From Flavobacteriaceae bacterium (GTDB lineage Bacteria; Bacteroidota; Bacteroidia; Flavobacteriales; Flavobacteriaceae), in the NCBI GenBank assembly GCA_028279515.1, contig JANQNQ010000009.1:505676-569675 (forward strand): DNA of 64,000 bases, read 5' to 3'. A program made the position numbers and the translations under genes. Below the pieces are notes generated by a model. The model had not been told where the DNA came from. It saw nothing but the letters and a program-made list of their open reading frames with translations, and ran no database searches. This document shows, piece by piece, positions 33,568 through 42,691 of this stretch (its first letter is position 1; each line of letters begins with the position of its first letter).

Positions 33568-33598
33568 ATTATATGATTGAATGTTTCCTGATTTTTCT

Positions 33599-33633
33599 GT
33601 CGAGTACTTTGAAGTAGCGGTTAGTACATCGAC
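33599..33633 (-). promoter_or_regulatory. 5' leader hairpin of lipoprotein gene 2
   Basis: GTCGA-t-GTACT (33633-33623) pairs with AGTAC-TCGAC (33608-33599), all ten pairs Watson-Crick with one bulged U. Against copy 1, one C-G pair is T-A and two G-U pairs are C-G or G-C. The loop AACCGC(C/T)AC is shared. Confidence 0.6.
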
Positions 33634-33638
33634 ACCAT

Positions 33639-33667
33639 CAAATATAGTGACATTTTTCTTTTATTAA
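33639..33667 (-). promoter_or_regulatory. Promoter of lipoprotein gene 2
   Basis: TATATTTG (33646-33639) is exact. The -33 position, 18 bases upstream, is TTA instead of TTG. Confidence 0.6.
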
Positions 33668-33709
33668 GGCATTGCCGATACCTTTTTTAAATACATCAAA
33701 ATTATTTCG

Positions 33710-34426
33710 TTATGCCTGTTCTTCCATGGTATGGTACACGTTCTGTACGTCATCGTCCTCTTCGATCTTTTCGAGTAGTTTTTCGACATCAGCCATTGCT
33801 TCGGCGTCTAGTTTTTTGGTTACCTGCGGAATGCGGTCGAAACCAGAGGAAAGGATCTCGATCTCTCGGCTTTCCAACTCCTTCTGAATCGCCCCGAAGC
33901 TTTCAAACGGAGCATAAAGTAGGATACCATCCTCATCAGCAAAAACCTCTTCTACACCAAAGTCGATAAACTCAAGTTCGATTTCTTCAGCATCGAGTCC
34001 TTCAGGATTGATCCTAAAATTACACGTATGGTCAAACATAAACACTACCGATCCAGAAGTACCCAAACTACCATTGCACTTGTTGAAATAACTTCTAACG
34101 TTGGCCACGGTACGGGTGTTGTTGTCTGTAGCTGTTTCTACCAAGATAGCAATGCCATGGGGAGCATAGCCTTCAAACAACACTTCTTTATAGTCACCTT
34201 GCCCTTTTTCTGAAGCGCGTTTGATCGCACGTTCGATATTATCTTTGGGCATATTGGCTGCCTTAGCATTCTGAATTACAGCACGCAAACGCGAATTGGC
34301 AGAAGGATCAGGCCCACCTTCTTTTACCGCCATCACAATGTCTTTTCCGATGCGAGTAAAGGTTTTGGCCATGGCCGACCAACGCTTCATTTTTCGTGCT
34401 TTTCTAAATTCGAATGCTCTTCCCAT
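33710..34426 (-). CDS. yebC: YebC/PmpR family protein
   Basis: 238 residues. The N-terminal MGRAFEFRKARKMKRW and KDNIERAIKRASEKG motifs and the acidic C-terminal domain define the family. Members have been described as transcription regulators and, more recently, as translation factors that relieve ribosome stalling at difficult sequences. Which applies here cannot be told. Own promoter at 34449. Its 3' end was duplicated together with the adjoining lipoprotein gene. Confidence 0.95.
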   Translation of the reverse strand: MGRAFEFRKARKMKRWSAMAKTFTRIGKDIVMAVKEGGPDPSANSRLRAVIQNAKAANMPKDNIERAIKRASEKGQGDYKEVLFEGYAPHGIAILVETATDNNTRTVANVRSYFNKCNGSLGTSGSVVFMFDHTCNFRINPEGLDAEEIELEFIDFGVEEVFADEDGILLYAPFESFGAIQKELESREIEILSSGFDRIPQVTKKLDAEAMADVEKLLEKIEEDDDVQNVYHTMEEQA

Positions 34427-34448
34427 AAAATAGATGTTTGTAAAGCAG

Positions 34449-34456
34449 CAAATTTA
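34449..34456 (-). promoter_or_regulatory. -7 element of yebC
   Basis: The minus strand reads TAAATTTG, an exact TAnnTTTG match 22 bases before the yebC ATG. Confidence 0.5.
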
Positions 34457-34483
34457 AAAAAAAAGAGGAGCGAATAAAATAAT

Positions 34484-34777
34484 TTACGCTTCGGGTTCAG
34501 AGACAATGTCTTCTATCGCTCTGGCCAATGCAAAATCATTTTCGGTAACTCCGCCAGCGTCATGTGTAGACAAGCGAACATTGAGCTGGTTGTACACATT
34601 GCTCCATTCGGGATGATGGTTTTGAGCCTCTGCTTCGAAAGCAATTCGCGTCATAACGGTAAACGCTTCTTTGAAGTCAGCAAACTGAAAACCCGTTTCA
34701 ATGGCGTCTTCAATATATTCCCAACCTGGCAGTTGCTCCAGTCGTTCTTGGATCTCTTGTTCGGATAATTTTTTCAT
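34484..34777 (-). CDS. 4a-hydroxytetrahydrobiopterin dehydratase (PCD/DCoH)
   Basis: 97 residues with the family signature HHPEWSNVYNQLNVRLSTHD and the preceding FEAEAQNHHPEW (active-site His pair). It recycles the pterin cofactor of aromatic amino acid hydroxylases or acts in pterin metabolism. No hydroxylase gene lies nearby. Same direction as the SDR gene, 56 bases downstream of it. Confidence 0.93.
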   Translation of the reverse strand: MKKLSEQEIQERLEQLPGWEYIEDAIETGFQFADFKEAFTVMTRIAFEAEAQNHHPEWSNVYNQLNVRLSTHDAGGVTENDFALARAIEDIVSEPEA

Positions 34778-34833
34778 AATTGAAATTCAAAAGGTTTCAA
34801 TCATAAAGTTATGGAAATTAACAATGTACAAGG

Positions 34834-35655
34834 CTATTTTTTCTCAACCGAAATGATATGGTCAAGAACTTCCTGATATACACATTGCAAATGCTTTGGA
34901 AGCTTGTGGTCCTTGGGTAAGACAGCTAAATAACGATCGTGGTTGGTGGTGTATACATTTTTATAGATGGGTCTCTTTTTGGAGATCAACGATACCACCT
35001 CTTGAACAAATTCGTCATGATGCACTAAGTCCTTGCTGCCTAGGTGATAGATGCCAGAACGGTTACGGTTGATGATATAGTGTACTTGCTGAGTGAGTTT
35101 TCGGTCGCTCGTAACGTTCATGATGAGGTTTGGGAATACCTCATACGGAATGTCATTTTCTAAATGCAATCGCAGTTCCTTGATCCTAGGAGAAGTAGCT
35201 CCGAATACCATGGGCAGTCTTAGGATGACCCATTTTTTCTGTGGAAGCCGCATCAGCATGTTCTCAATACGAATCTTGAGTTTTCCGTAGATACTTTGCG
35301 AAAGCGTCTTGTCGTACTCATAGGAAGGGTAATTGGTAAAGGCGTCAAAGACATTTGCTGAAGAAATAAAGATGATCTTACAGTTGTGCTCTTTGACGTA
35401 TGTAACAAGATCTTTGTGAACAGCAATCTGTCCTTCAAAATCGCCACGTAGCGCCGATATGATAATGGTAGGACGCACCTTTTTCAATACATCCTCTATA
35501 GCGTCTCTTTCTACATCGAAATTGTAAAAATGCTGATTAGACCGAAACGAGCGATTCGTGAAATATGTACCATAGGTATCGACATAGGAGCACAGCTCTC
35601 TGTAAAGAGCATTTCCTATGAATCCGCTAGCGCCTAAGATCAGTATTTTACTCAA
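34834..35655 (-). CDS. NAD(P)-dependent sugar epimerase/reductase, extended SDR
   Basis: 273 residues. The Rossmann GASGFIGN motif is at the N-terminus. FISSANVF supplies the catalytic Ser region and SIYGKLK the YxxxK pair. The order resembles RmlD-type dTDP-sugar reductases. Substrate unknown. It follows glsA by 9 bases. Confidence 0.85.
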   Translation of the reverse strand: MSKILILGASGFIGNALYRELCSYVDTYGTYFTNRSFRSNQHFYNFDVERDAIEDVLKKVRPTIIISALRGDFEGQIAVHKDLVTYVKEHNCKIIFISSANVFDAFTNYPSYEYDKTLSQSIYGKLKIRIENMLMRLPQKKWVILRLPMVFGATSPRIKELRLHLENDIPYEVFPNLIMNVTSDRKLTQQVHYIINRNRSGIYHLGSKDLVHHDEFVQEVVSLISKKRPIYKNVYTTNHDRYLAVLPKDHKLPKHLQCVYQEVLDHIISVEKK

Positions 35656-35664
35656 TAGTTTATT

Positions 35665-36576
35665 TTAGAAGATCGACAAATTGGTTTGTGTGGTAAATTG
35701 TTCAAGCATCTGCATTCCCAGTAATGAATTTCCTTTTTCATTAAGTCCAGGCGCCCAAACGGCTACCGAAAAGTGATCTGGCAATACTGCGATGATTCCG
35801 CCACCGACGCCACTTTTCCCTGGAAGTCCGACCTCGAAGGCAAACTCACCGGCCTCATCATAAAAACCGCAAGTAAGCATGATCGCATTGATACGTTTCA
35901 CCTGACTTAATGTAAGGTATTCACTTTGTTTGGTGCACTTCCCGCGGTTGCAAAAGACATAAAATGTCTTTGCCAGTTGTTCGCAAGACATGGCCACCGA
36001 ACATTGATGAAAATAGAAATCCAACACCTCTTCTACATCATTCTCAATATTACCAAAGGATTTTAGGAGATTGGCGGTGGCCCTGTTGCGAAAACCTGTT
36101 TCGCTCTCAGAGCGAGCAACCGCTTCATCGTAATCGATAGAAGGATCATCGGCGAGTCCTCTAACATACGATAGGAAATCAGCTTTGGGGTCCTTCAAAT
36201 TCGAGATCAGTATGTCACTGATGACCAAAGCACCCGCATTGATCAAGGGATTCCTCGGAATGCCATTCTCCTGTTCTAATAACGAAAGAAAATTGAAAGG
36301 ATTGCCAGAAGGTTCCACATCGACACGTTTCCACAGTGTATTGCCCACAAGGTCAAACGCTTGCGCCAACGCAATAACTTTCGAGATACTTTGTATAGAG
36401 AAACGTTCAGAAGTGTCACCTACTGAATAGACGTTTTGCTCAGCATCGAGCAGAAACATGCCCAACTTGTCACCAGAAACTTTCGCCAATTCTGGAATGT
36501 AGGTTGCTACCGTTCCTTTTTCAGAAGAATCTTTAGTCGCAGCATATATATCGTTGAGTATCTTCTGAAAATCCAT
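35665..36576 (-). CDS. glsA: Glutaminase
   Basis: Hydrolyses glutamine to glutamate and ammonia. A serine-dependent beta-lactamase-like fold: catalytic Ser-Lys in SIQSISKVIALAQ (near residue 64), the NPLINAGALV motif, and C-terminal GLPGKSGVGGGI. 303 residues, full length. It starts 2 bases after the gcvT stop. Confidence 0.95.
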   Translation of the reverse strand: MDFQKILNDIYAATKDSSEKGTVATYIPELAKVSGDKLGMFLLDAEQNVYSVGDTSERFSIQSISKVIALAQAFDLVGNTLWKRVDVEPSGNPFNFLSLLEQENGIPRNPLINAGALVISDILISNLKDPKADFLSYVRGLADDPSIDYDEAVARSESETGFRNRATANLLKSFGNIENDVEEVLDFYFHQCSVAMSCEQLAKTFYVFCNRGKCTKQSEYLTLSQVKRINAIMLTCGFYDEAGEFAFEVGLPGKSGVGGGIIAVLPDHFSVAVWAPGLNEKGNSLLGMQMLEQFTTQTNLSIF

Positions 36577-36578
36577 CC

Positions 36579-37664
36579 TTATTCCTTTTTATAAAATGGA
36601 AGCTTTACCACCTCTGCAGATACAGCATTTTTACGGATCTGGATGTTGATATTACTACCAACATCAGCAAAGATAGTTGGCACATAGCCTAGCCCGATAC
36701 CTTTTCCCATAGAAGGAGACATGGTTCCAGAAGTCACTTCACCAATCTTTTTACCGTTATTGTCAACGATGTCATACCCCTGTCTAGGGATACCACGATC
36801 TTGCAATTCGAAGGCGATCAACTTACGCTCTGGTCCGCGTTCCTTTTCTTTTTTAAGAGCTTCCGCGTTGATGAAATCCTTAGAGAATTTGGTGATCCAA
36901 CCGAGCCCCGCTTCAATTGGAGAGGTTTCATCATTGATATCGTTTCCGTAGAGACAGTATCCCATCTCAAGTCGCAGGGTATCACGTGCCGCCAATCCGA
37001 TAGGCTTGATGCCAAAGTCAGCACCAGCTTCGAATACTTTATCCCAAACCTGCTTCACTTCGCTGTTCTTGCAGTAGATCTCAAATCCGCCAGAACCTGT
37101 ATAGCCAGTGGCAGAAATGATCACATGCTCGATGCCGGCAAAATTGGCCACTTCAAAATGATAGAATTTGATAGCAGAAAGATCCACAGAAGTCAATGAT
37201 TGCATGGCTTCAACAGCTTTAGGACCTTGGATAGCTAAAAGTGAGTAGCCTTCTGAGATATCTTTCATTTCAGCGCCCATATCATTGTGAGATGCGATCC
37301 AGTTCCAATCCTTTTCAATATTTGAAGCGTTCACTACCAAAAGATAGGTTTCCTCTTTAACGCGGTACACGATCAGATCATCAACGATACCTCCTTTGTC
37401 ATTTGGCATACAGCTATACTGCGCTCTACCAATAGTGAGCTTTGAAGCGTCATTAGAACATACTTTTTGAATCAGGTCTAATGCATTCGGACCTTCGATC
37501 AAGAATTCGCCCATATGGCTCACATCAAAAACGCCGACCGCTTCACGTACGGTCTCGTGTTCGATATTAACCCCTTCGTATTGAACAGGCATATTGTACC
37601 CTGCAAAAGGAACCATTTTTGCTCCTAAAGCTTCATGTGTTTCGGTGAGTGCTGTATTCTTCAT
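36579..37664 (-). CDS. gcvT: Aminomethyltransferase (glycine cleavage T protein)
   Basis: Transfers the methylene group of glycine to tetrahydrofolate within the glycine cleavage system. [28 protein letters not shown], and the C-terminal [20 protein letters not shown] are characteristic. 361 residues. gcvH and gcvP are not in the window. It leads a same-strand set of gcvT, glsA, SDR and PCD genes. Confidence 0.97.
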   Translation of the reverse strand: MKNTALTETHEALGAKMVPFAGYNMPVQYEGVNIEHETVREAVGVFDVSHMGEFLIEGPNALDLIQKVCSNDASKLTIGRAQYSCMPNDKGGIVDDLIVYRVKEETYLLVVNASNIEKDWNWIASHNDMGAEMKDISEGYSLLAIQGPKAVEAMQSLTSVDLSAIKFYHFEVANFAGIEHVIISATGYTGSGGFEIYCKNSEVKQVWDKVFEAGADFGIKPIGLAARDTLRLEMGYCLYGNDINDETSPIEAGLGWITKFSKDFINAEALKKEKERGPERKLIAFELQDRGIPRQGYDIVDNNGKKIGEVTSGTMSPSMGKGIGLGYVPTIFADVGSNINIQIRKNAVSAEVVKLPFYKKE

Positions 37665-37823
37665 TTTGATGATTTCTTAAAAAGTTGCGCTAATTTATTG
37701 AAATTTTGAGGATTCGTCTTTGCAATTAAGCGTTATAATTTGGTATTGCTAATTAAATATTTGTTAAGGCACATATTCTATAAAATAGAATTAGTAATTT
37801 CGAATGTTAATAAACGCCTAATT

Positions 37824-39443
37824 ATGAAAGCCAAAATCACTCTGTTAGTCACGTTTTTTCTATGTTTACAAGTGTCTTTTTCTCAAGATGTTCCACAGGA
37901 CTTTTTGTCGAAAGAGTTTCACAAAGAGCGAAGAGAGGCAGTTCGTGCGATGATGCCGCCAAACAGTGTAGCGGTCTTTTTTGCAAACCCAGTTCGCAAT
38001 AGGGCTAATGACGTTGATTACCACTATCACCAAGACCCTGACTTCTATTATTTGACAGGGTATCGTGAGCCTAATTCGGTGTTGCTGATCTATTCAGATG
38101 ATCAGCAAGGGGGTGATGGTAAAACCTATAATGAAGCGGTTTATGTTCAACCACGAGATCCCAATGCTGAAATGTGGAATGGCAAACGTCTTGGGGTTAA
38201 GGGCGTACAAGAACAACTGGGGATTGAAACTGCCTTTACGAATGCGTCATTTGGAGTACAGGACTTAGGGTTTGACAGGTTTGATAAGGTATTGTTCTTC
38301 GACTTTAAGAATGACTATCGCGATTCTACACGTGATCAGGCTGACTTGTTTGACCTGATTAAGTCGTTCAAAGAAAAGGCGAACTACCCAGTAGATTACA
38401 ATCCGTTGAGACAGCGCATGTACACCTTTGTTCTGTCAACTGATATAGAGAATAGCGCCAATGTAGCACAACGATTGGGGAGAGCATTAAGCTTCTATTC
38501 AGAACTTGAATCTGATGAGTTGCTCAGTGGGTTTGCCAATGCACCAGATGATGCCACACGAAAAGAACTACAAGAGAAGATCAAACTGAAAGCGGCCAGT
38601 AACAATCTCAATTCGGCCATGCTCGAAGAGATCATGAATACCTTGCGGGAAACAAAGACCGAAGAAGAAATGGTGTTGCTTAAAAAGGCCATTGAGATTT
38701 CAGCAGTTGGACAAATCGAGGTCATGAAAGCCATGCATCCTAATATGTCTGAAACAGAGATTCAAGGAGTGCATGAATTTGTCTATAAAAAATATGGGGC
38801 AGAATATGAGGGATATCCATCTATCGTAGGAGGCGGACACAATGGTTGCATTCTTCACTATATTGATAACAACAAGCCTAAAGTAGGGAACGACCTCGTG
38901 TTGATGGACCTAGGAGCTGAGTATCATGGATACACCGCAGATGTGACCCGCACAATTCCGGCGAATGGAAAGTTCAGCAAGGAGCAAAAATTGATCTACG
39001 ATTTGGTTTATGAAGCACAAGAAGCCGGAATCAAAGCTTCAACGGTTGGGGCACCATTTGGAGCACCTGATAGCGCCGCTCGTCAAGTCATCAATGAAGG
39101 ACTGGTGGCCCTTGGTATTGTCGAAAATACCCAAGATGCTAGGATGTATTTCCCGCATGGAACATCACACTATTTAGGATTGGATGTGCATGATAAAGGA
39201 ACCTATGGAAACTTGAAAGAGAACACTGTAATTACGGTTGAGCCTGGCATCTACATTCCTGAAGGAAGTGATTGTGACGAGAAATGGTGGGGCATTGCTG
39301 TGCGTATCGAAGATGATATTCTGATTACGAAAGATGGCCCTGTAAACCTGTCGGCAATGGCTCCGAGAAAATCGGATGAGATCGAAAAGCTTATGAAGAA
39401 AAAGAGTCCGTTAGACGATTTCGTACTTCCAAAACTGGACTAG
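37824..39443 (+). CDS. Secreted Xaa-Pro aminopeptidase (M24B)
   Basis: 539 residues from MKAKITLLVTFFLCLQVSFSQ, a signal peptide. An upstream 28-codon extension overlaps the promoter region and is rejected. An AMP_N domain is followed by a pita-bread metallopeptidase with all metal ligands: DLGAEYHGYTADVTR (two Asp), HGTSHYLGLDVHD (His), VEPGIYI (Glu) and VRIEDD (Glu). It cleaves N-terminal residues before proline, probably in the periplasm. Its stop shares CTAG with the convergent gene's stop. Confidence 0.93.
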   Translation: MKAKITLLVTFFLCLQVSFSQDVPQDFLSKEFHKERREAVRAMMPPNSVAVFFANPVRNRANDVDYHYHQDPDFYYLTGYREPNSVLLIYSDDQQGGDGKTYNEAVYVQPRDPNAEMWNGKRLGVKGVQEQLGIETAFTNASFGVQDLGFDRFDKVLFFDFKNDYRDSTRDQADLFDLIKSFKEKANYPVDYNPLRQRMYTFVLSTDIENSANVAQRLGRALSFYSELESDELLSGFANAPDDATRKELQEKIKLKAASNNLNSAMLEEIMNTLRETKTEEEMVLLKKAIEISAVGQIEVMKAMHPNMSETEIQGVHEFVYKKYGAEYEGYPSIVGGGHNGCILHYIDNNKPKVGNDLVLMDLGAEYHGYTADVTRTIPANGKFSKEQKLIYDLVYEAQEAGIKASTVGAPFGAPDSAARQVINEGLVALGIVENTQDARMYFPHGTSHYLGLDVHDKGTYGNLKENTVITVEPGIYIPEGSDCDEKWWGIAVRIEDDILITKDGPVNLSAMAPRKSDEIEKLMKKKSPLDDFVLPKLD

Positions 39444-40219
39444 CCAAGCATTTTCCCAGCAATTTCTTTTAACAGTTTTGCGGCCAATGCAGCCGTGATT
39501 CCTTGCACATCACGCGTCGGATTGTATTCAACGATGTCCGCGCCAATGATAGGTATAGGAATGGATTGAATGATATCAATAACCTGTCGCGTGCTGAATC
39601 CTCCAGGTTCATGATGAGACACGCCAGGAGCAAAGGCCGGGTCGATGCCGTCAAGATCCAATGATAGGTAAATGGGCTTTGTTAGCGTTTGTAATATCTG
39701 CATGTCAAAATCCTTCATCTCAATAGTCTCAACTCCATATTTTTTGGATTGTTCTTGTTGATGCGGATTCAACGTTCGAATACCCACCTGAACCAATCGT
39801 GTTGCTAATTTCGATTCCATGATACGGGCAAACGGACAGGCATGAGAATAAGGGTCTCCTTCAAAATCATGATACAAGTCTGCGTGGGCATCAATATGCA
39901 AGATCTGAATGTCGGTGTAGTGTTGGGCATATGCCTTTAGTATCGGAAACGTGATTGAATGATCACCCCCAAGCGTAAGCAGCCGCTGTCCTTTTTCGAG
40001 TTGGTCTAATACTATTTTTTCTATGTGGAAGTATTCCTCGACCGTAAAATCTCCAATATCCTTTATGGCATCGTTCTCAAACGAAACACCGTTTTCAGCA
40101 TAATAGTTTGAAGCGCCAGAGTGCAATGATTTGCGTATCAAAGCAGGGGCGGAAGCAGGGCCTTGTAAAAAGGAAGATTTCTGGTCGTAGCAGATCCCGA
40201 GTACAGTAATTGGATTCAT
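39440..40219 (-). CDS. Ureohydrolase-family protein (agmatinase/arginase-like)
   Basis: About 259 residues from MNPITVLGICYDQKSS. Mn-binding motifs LGGDHS, IDAHADLYHD and SLDLDGIDPAFAPG are intact, so it should be active. Substrate among agmatine, arginine, formiminoglutamate or guanidino acids cannot be fixed, though agmatinase-type is most likely. Its start lies 24 bases after the thrC stop, so it could be the last gene of the thr unit. Convergent 4-base overlap with the aminopeptidase gene. Confidence 0.85.
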   Translation of the reverse strand: MNPITVLGICYDQKSSFLQGPASAPALIRKSLHSGASNYYAENGVSFENDAIKDIGDFTVEEYFHIEKIVLDQLEKGQRLLTLGGDHSITFPILKAYAQHYTDIQILHIDAHADLYHDFEGDPYSHACPFARIMESKLATRLVQVGIRTLNPHQQEQSKKYGVETIEMKDFDMQILQTLTKPIYLSLDLDGIDPAFAPGVSHHEPGGFSTRQVIDIIQSIPIPIIGADIVEYNPTRDVQGITAALAAKLLKEIAGKMLG

Positions 40220-40243
40220 GAAGCTAAAAGTACACAAACCGTT

Positions 40244-41545
40244 CTACTTCATCAAAAACTCCTTTAACTCGTTGTAATCATTGATCAATACGCTTTCTTT
40301 TTCTTTGTCTATCACAGCCTGAATCTGCTCTGGGATATCTACCTTGACCGATAACGTGCTTTCAACGATATCCAAGAATTTTACTGGATGCGCTGTTTCA
40401 AGAAACACACCCGTCGTTTCTGGGTTGTCTTTGCTATATTTCTTGAGCCCCAAATATCCTACTGCGCCATGCGGGTCGGCAACATATTCGCTATTCTTGT
40501 GAATCTCTTTCATCGCTTTCTTTGTTGCCTTGTCTGTAAAACTAAACGAAGAGAATAGAGTCTTTAATTTGGTAATATCGTTATTGACGAGTTTCTGTAT
40601 TCTTATAAAGTTACTCGGGTCGCCAACGTCCATGGCGTTAGAGATGGTAGGCTTGGATGCTTTTGGTTCGTAGATGCCCGTTTCTAAGTACTCAGGAACT
40701 GTATCGTTGCTATTGGTTGAAGCAATGAAATGCTGTATTGGCAATCCGAGTTTATGAGCAACCATACCTGCACAAATGTTTCCGAAGTTACCGCTAGGAA
40801 CAGAGAACACTACATTTTCAGCTTTTCCTTGGCGTTTCAATGTGACGTAGGCAAAAAAGAAATAGAACATCTGTGGCAACCAACGGGCTACGTTGATCGA
40901 GTTGGCAGATGTCAGGTTTCGGTATTTCTTTAACTCTTCGTCTAAAAAAGCCGTTTTCACCATGTCTTGACAATCATCAAAAACTCCGTCTACCTCTAGG
41001 GCAGTAATGTTTTGCCCAAGAGTTGTCAATTGTTTTTCTTGAATGTCACTTACTTTTCCGCTAGGATAAAGAATGACGACCTTAACACCTTCGACTCCCA
41101 AAAAACCACTGGCGACAGCGCCACCGGTATCTCCTGAAGTAGCCACCAATACAGTGACATCATTTTCTTCTTCATTTCGGTCAAAGTATCCAAGGCAACG
41201 TGCCATAAAGCGAGCACCAACATCCTTGAAGGCCATCGTCGGCCCATGAAACAACTCGAGCGTGTATACGCCTTCCTCGATATTCACAACTGGAAAATCA
41301 AAGCACAAGGTTTCTTTGATGATCCGCTTTAATTCATCGTTAGGAATGTCTTCGCCTACAAATTGTTCGATTGCCTTAAACGCGATCTCCTCGGGCTCGT
41401 ACTTTTCAATATCTCGAATAAAATCCTCCGGAAGCGGTGTGATCTCTTCCGGGAAATAAAGCCCTCGGTCTGGTGCCAGACCTTTGATCACAGCTTCCTT
41501 GAAAGAAACTTTTGGAGCGTTGTTGTTAAGACTAAAATAGTTCAT
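40244..41545 (-). CDS. thrC: Threonine synthase
   Basis: PLP enzyme converting O-phosphohomoserine to threonine. The cofactor lysine is in GPTMAFKDVGARF, and the phosphate loop in SVPSGNFGNICAG. The N-terminal half (MNYFSLNNNAPKVSFKEA, GLYFPEEI) is typical. 433 residues. It starts 14 bases after thrB in the thrA-thrB-thrC order. Confidence 0.97.
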   Translation of the reverse strand: MNYFSLNNNAPKVSFKEAVIKGLAPDRGLYFPEEITPLPEDFIRDIEKYEPEEIAFKAIEQFVGEDIPNDELKRIIKETLCFDFPVVNIEEGVYTLELFHGPTMAFKDVGARFMARCLGYFDRNEEENDVTVLVATSGDTGGAVASGFLGVEGVKVVILYPSGKVSDIQEKQLTTLGQNITALEVDGVFDDCQDMVKTAFLDEELKKYRNLTSANSINVARWLPQMFYFFFAYVTLKRQGKAENVVFSVPSGNFGNICAGMVAHKLGLPIQHFIASTNSNDTVPEYLETGIYEPKASKPTISNAMDVGDPSNFIRIQKLVNNDITKLKTLFSSFSFTDKATKKAMKEIHKNSEYVADPHGAVGYLGLKKYSKDNPETTGVFLETAHPVKFLDIVESTLSVKVDIPEQIQAVIDKEKESVLINDYNELKEFLMK

Positions 41546-41559
41546 TAGTTGTTTTCTGA

Positions 41560-42486
41560 TTAGATGGTTTTGACCCCAATAGGGTTTAATTCGGAAACAT
41601 GGATGTCATAGTCAACTCCGATATTCTTATATACGTCTTCCATGGCAACCGCGACCTTTTTAGCCGTTTCCATTCCGCGGCTCAATGCAAAAATAGAAGG
41701 TCCAGATCCGGAAATACCGCTTCCTAATGCTCCTGCTTCGATGGAAGCATTTTTAACTTGATCGAAGCCAGGAATCAAGATGGCTCTCGTCGGTTCAACG
41801 ATTTCGTCGTGCAACGACCGACTGATCAGATCATAATCTTCCGTGTAAAGTCCGCTAATGAGTCCGCCAACATTTCCCCATTGCTTGATTGCCTTTTTAA
41901 GCGACACTTGTCCTTTGAGAACAGCTCTAGAGTCTTCGGTCTTCACCTCGATCTGCGGATGGATTACGGTAGCAACCAAATCACTTGGTGTATGAATGCT
42001 GATCACATCAAGTGGGTCGTAGCTTCGCACAAGCGTAAAGCCGCCCATGATTGCCGGAGCTACATTATCTGCATGCGCCGTACCGCTGGCCAATTTTTCA
42101 CCTTGCATTGCAAACTGGATCAATTGAAGCGGCGTAAAAGGCTCGCCCAATAATTTGTTGATGGCGACAACGGTTCCGGCCGAACTAGCGGCACTACTTC
42201 CGATTCCGCTACCAGCTTTTATCTTCTTATGGATATCGATCTCAATACCAAAATCAACTTCTGGAAGCGCTTCCAACATTGCCATAGCAGCAACTCCTGC
42301 GACGTTCTTCTCCGTTTCCATCGGAAGGTCTTGCCCGGTCAACTTGGTAATTCGAACTCCTTTTTCATTCGTTTTTCGAATCGTCATTGTGTCCCCAACG
42401 GTATCTAGGCAAAGCCCAAGCACGTCAAAACCACAAGACACGTTGGCTATGGTAGCTGGTGCAAATATGTTGATTTCGTTTTTCAC
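41560..42486 (-). CDS. thrB: Homoserine kinase
   Basis: GHMP-family kinase that phosphorylates homoserine. The ATP-binding loop is KAGSGIGSSAASSAG (near residues 88-102) and the C-terminal motif GSGISGSGPSIFA is present. 308 residues. It is separated from thrA by a 205-base spacer holding a heptamer array, unusual within an operon. Confidence 0.97.
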   Translation of the reverse strand: MKNEINIFAPATIANVSCGFDVLGLCLDTVGDTMTIRKTNEKGVRITKLTGQDLPMETEKNVAGVAAMAMLEALPEVDFGIEIDIHKKIKAGSGIGSSAASSAGTVVAINKLLGEPFTPLQLIQFAMQGEKLASGTAHADNVAPAIMGGFTLVRSYDPLDVISIHTPSDLVATVIHPQIEVKTEDSRAVLKGQVSLKKAIKQWGNVGGLISGLYTEDYDLISRSLHDEIVEPTRAILIPGFDQVKNASIEAGALGSGISGSGPSIFALSRGMETAKKVAVAMEDVYKNIGVDYDIHVSELNPIGVKTI

Positions 42487-42567
42487 GAGTTCTTAGTTGT
42501 TGGTTATTAGTTATTAGTACAAAGTATTAAGTACTGAGTACAAAGGGATTTTGAATTTTGAATTGCT
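42485..42567. repeat. Word-like repeats in the thrA-thrB spacer
   Basis: TTAGTTGTTGGTTATTAGTT words (42491-42518), GTACAAAG words (about 42517-42547) and TTTTGAA doublets (42548-42565). These are the same vocabulary as in the spacers at 12318, 16998 and 21870. Confidence 0.65.
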
Positions 42568-42599
42568 TATTCTCTTTTTTTAGTTATAATTTTTGTTGT

Positions 42600-42664
<65 letters not shown>

Positions 42665-42691
42665 TCCTCTTTTCTTTTCACTTTTCACTTT

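Noticed and set aside
37740..37823. N-terminal extension of the Xaa-Pro aminopeptidase
   Set aside because: It would place the clear signal peptide internally and runs through promoter-like AT-rich sequence.
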